DNA from: Lyophyllum atratum
Lineage: Eukaryota; Basidiomycota; Agaricomycetes; Agaricales; Lyophyllaceae
Direction of reading: 5' to 3'
DNA: 64,000 nucleotides
Assembly: GCA_014905825.1 (NCBI GenBank)
Contig: JACGCN010000007.1
Span: 1,426,001 to 1,490,000 of the forward strand
Part shown: positions 63,242-64,000 of the stretch, piece after piece
Layout: each line of letters opens with the position of its first letter
Position numbering within the stretch: the stretch's first letter is position 1
Position numbers and translations under genes: made by a program
Notes under the pieces: model-generated
Told to the model about the DNA's origin: nothing
The model's database searches: none
Seen by the model: only the letters and a program-made list of their open reading frames with translations

Positions 63242-63289
63242 CTCCTCCTCACCCGTAAGTGTGCTCCTCCTCGCATGGAATCGTGGTGT

Positions 63290-64000
63290 CTATTGAAGGC
63301 CGAGCGAAGCGCGAAGTCGAGAGAAGAGGGGAAAGGGGAGCGCCTTCGTAAAGAGGTCGGCCACATTATCCTTCGTGTTAATATATCGTACTGTTAATTC
63401 GTTTGTTGCGACGCGCTCGCGGAGGAAGTGGTACTTGATATCAATGTGTTTAACGCGGGAATGGAGTAAGGGATCCTCGGATAGACTGATGGCTGAGTTG
63501 TTATCGCAGAGGATTGTCGTGGGTCCCGAGGGAGCCATGTCGATGGCCGTTAGGAGCGCGCGTAGCCATATGCACTCCTGTGCGGATTCGAAGGCGGCCA
63601 TATATTCCGCTTCGCAGGACGACACGGCGACCGTTTTCTGCTTCTTAGAGGACCATGATACAGCTCCTGTACTGAGGGACCAAGCGTAGCCCCCGACACT
63701 CCGTCGGGTATCCAAGCAGTTAGCCCAGTCGGAATCGGTGAAACCAATGAGGCCGATTTTTCCTGCGCCACCCAAGGTAAGGCGAAGGTCCCGCGTCCCC
63801 TTCAGGTATCGAACGAGTTGTAAGGCGGCGTTCCAGTGTAGGTATGAATATGAATCCAGGTATTGGGTTAGTTGTTGAACGGCGTGCTGAATGTCAGGGC
63901 GCGTAGAAATCGCTAGGTAAAGTAGACAGCCAACAAGTGAGCGATACGGTAGTTTCGCGATGGCTTCTTGCTCGTCCGCGGGTAAGGAGGCGCGATCAAC
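63290..64000 (-). mobile_element. Ty1/copia retrotransposon, C-terminal pol (RT end and RNase H), cut by window edge
   Basis: The frame is open from the right edge to TAG at 63290. It shows the end of the reverse transcriptase region (YRSLVGCLLYLAISTRPDI, ALQLVRYLKGTRDLRL) and the copia RNase H: GFTDSDWANC, SKKQKTVAVSSCEAEYMA, DNNSAISLSEDP, KHIDIKYHFLRE, NVADLFTKAL. No stop or frameshift appears in the visible 236 codons, so the element may be young. It lies on the opposite strand to the DUF6532 gene and ends about 260 nt past that gene's stop. Confidence 0.95.

Overview
This window is nuclear DNA from a filamentous basidiomycete, most likely an Agaricomycete (a mushroom or wood-decay fungus). 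Nearly every gene is split by many short introns of about 50-60 nt. The families also fit: DUF6593, DUF6699, DUF6532, a macrophage-activating-glycoprotein-like GPI protein, a laminarinase-type GH16, a CYP53 P450 and Xi-class glutathione transferases. Exon structures below were worked out by hand from splice signals, reading phase and family conservation. No database search was run.

Layout. 1-11 kb: 5' part of a condensin CAP-G gene (-), an orphan 326-aa gene (-), SEC23 of the COPII coat (+), and a DMATS-type aromatic prenyltransferase (-). 11-21 kb: a large RING-H2 protein (+), an RRM-like low-complexity protein (+), and a UBC4/5-type E2 (+). 22-33 kb: a DUF6593 protein (+), a GH16 beta-1,3-glucanase with 12 exons (+), a stand-alone NUP96 nucleoporin (+), and a Xi-class GST (+). 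33-41 kb: a GPI-anchored macrophage-activating-glycoprotein-like protein (-), a CYP53 benzoate 4-hydroxylase (+), a one-pass membrane protein (+), and a DUF6699 protein (-). 41-48 kb: two tandem type I membrane proteins with rhamnosidase-like carbohydrate-binding ectodomains (-, the upstream copy frameshifted), then a second Xi-class GST (-) with the same exon pattern as the first. 48-55 kb: an orphan 349-aa gene (-), an orphan 306-aa gene (+), and a p24/Erv25 cargo receptor (-). 55-64 kb: a 1371-aa NLR-type protein (hydrophobic anchor, alpha/beta hydrolase, NACHT, about 11 TPRs), hairpin-rich repeats and a truncated transposase-like fragment, a DUF6532 gene, and the 3' end of a copia retrotransposon running off the right edge.

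How the genes relate. Most are housekeeping genes with no functional link to neighbours. The 31-48 kb stretch holds a CYP53 benzoate hydroxylase and two likely glutathionyl-hydroquinone reductases, a combination that suits handling of lignin-derived aromatics, although co-function is inferred only from proximity. The strongest candidates for new biology are the hydrolase-NACHT-TPR protein at 54.9-59.4 kb, which has the layout of fungal non-self recognition proteins, and the pair of membrane receptors at 41.7-46 kb. A genome-scale oddity is the number of GC-AG introns: 6 of roughly 112 inferred introns.
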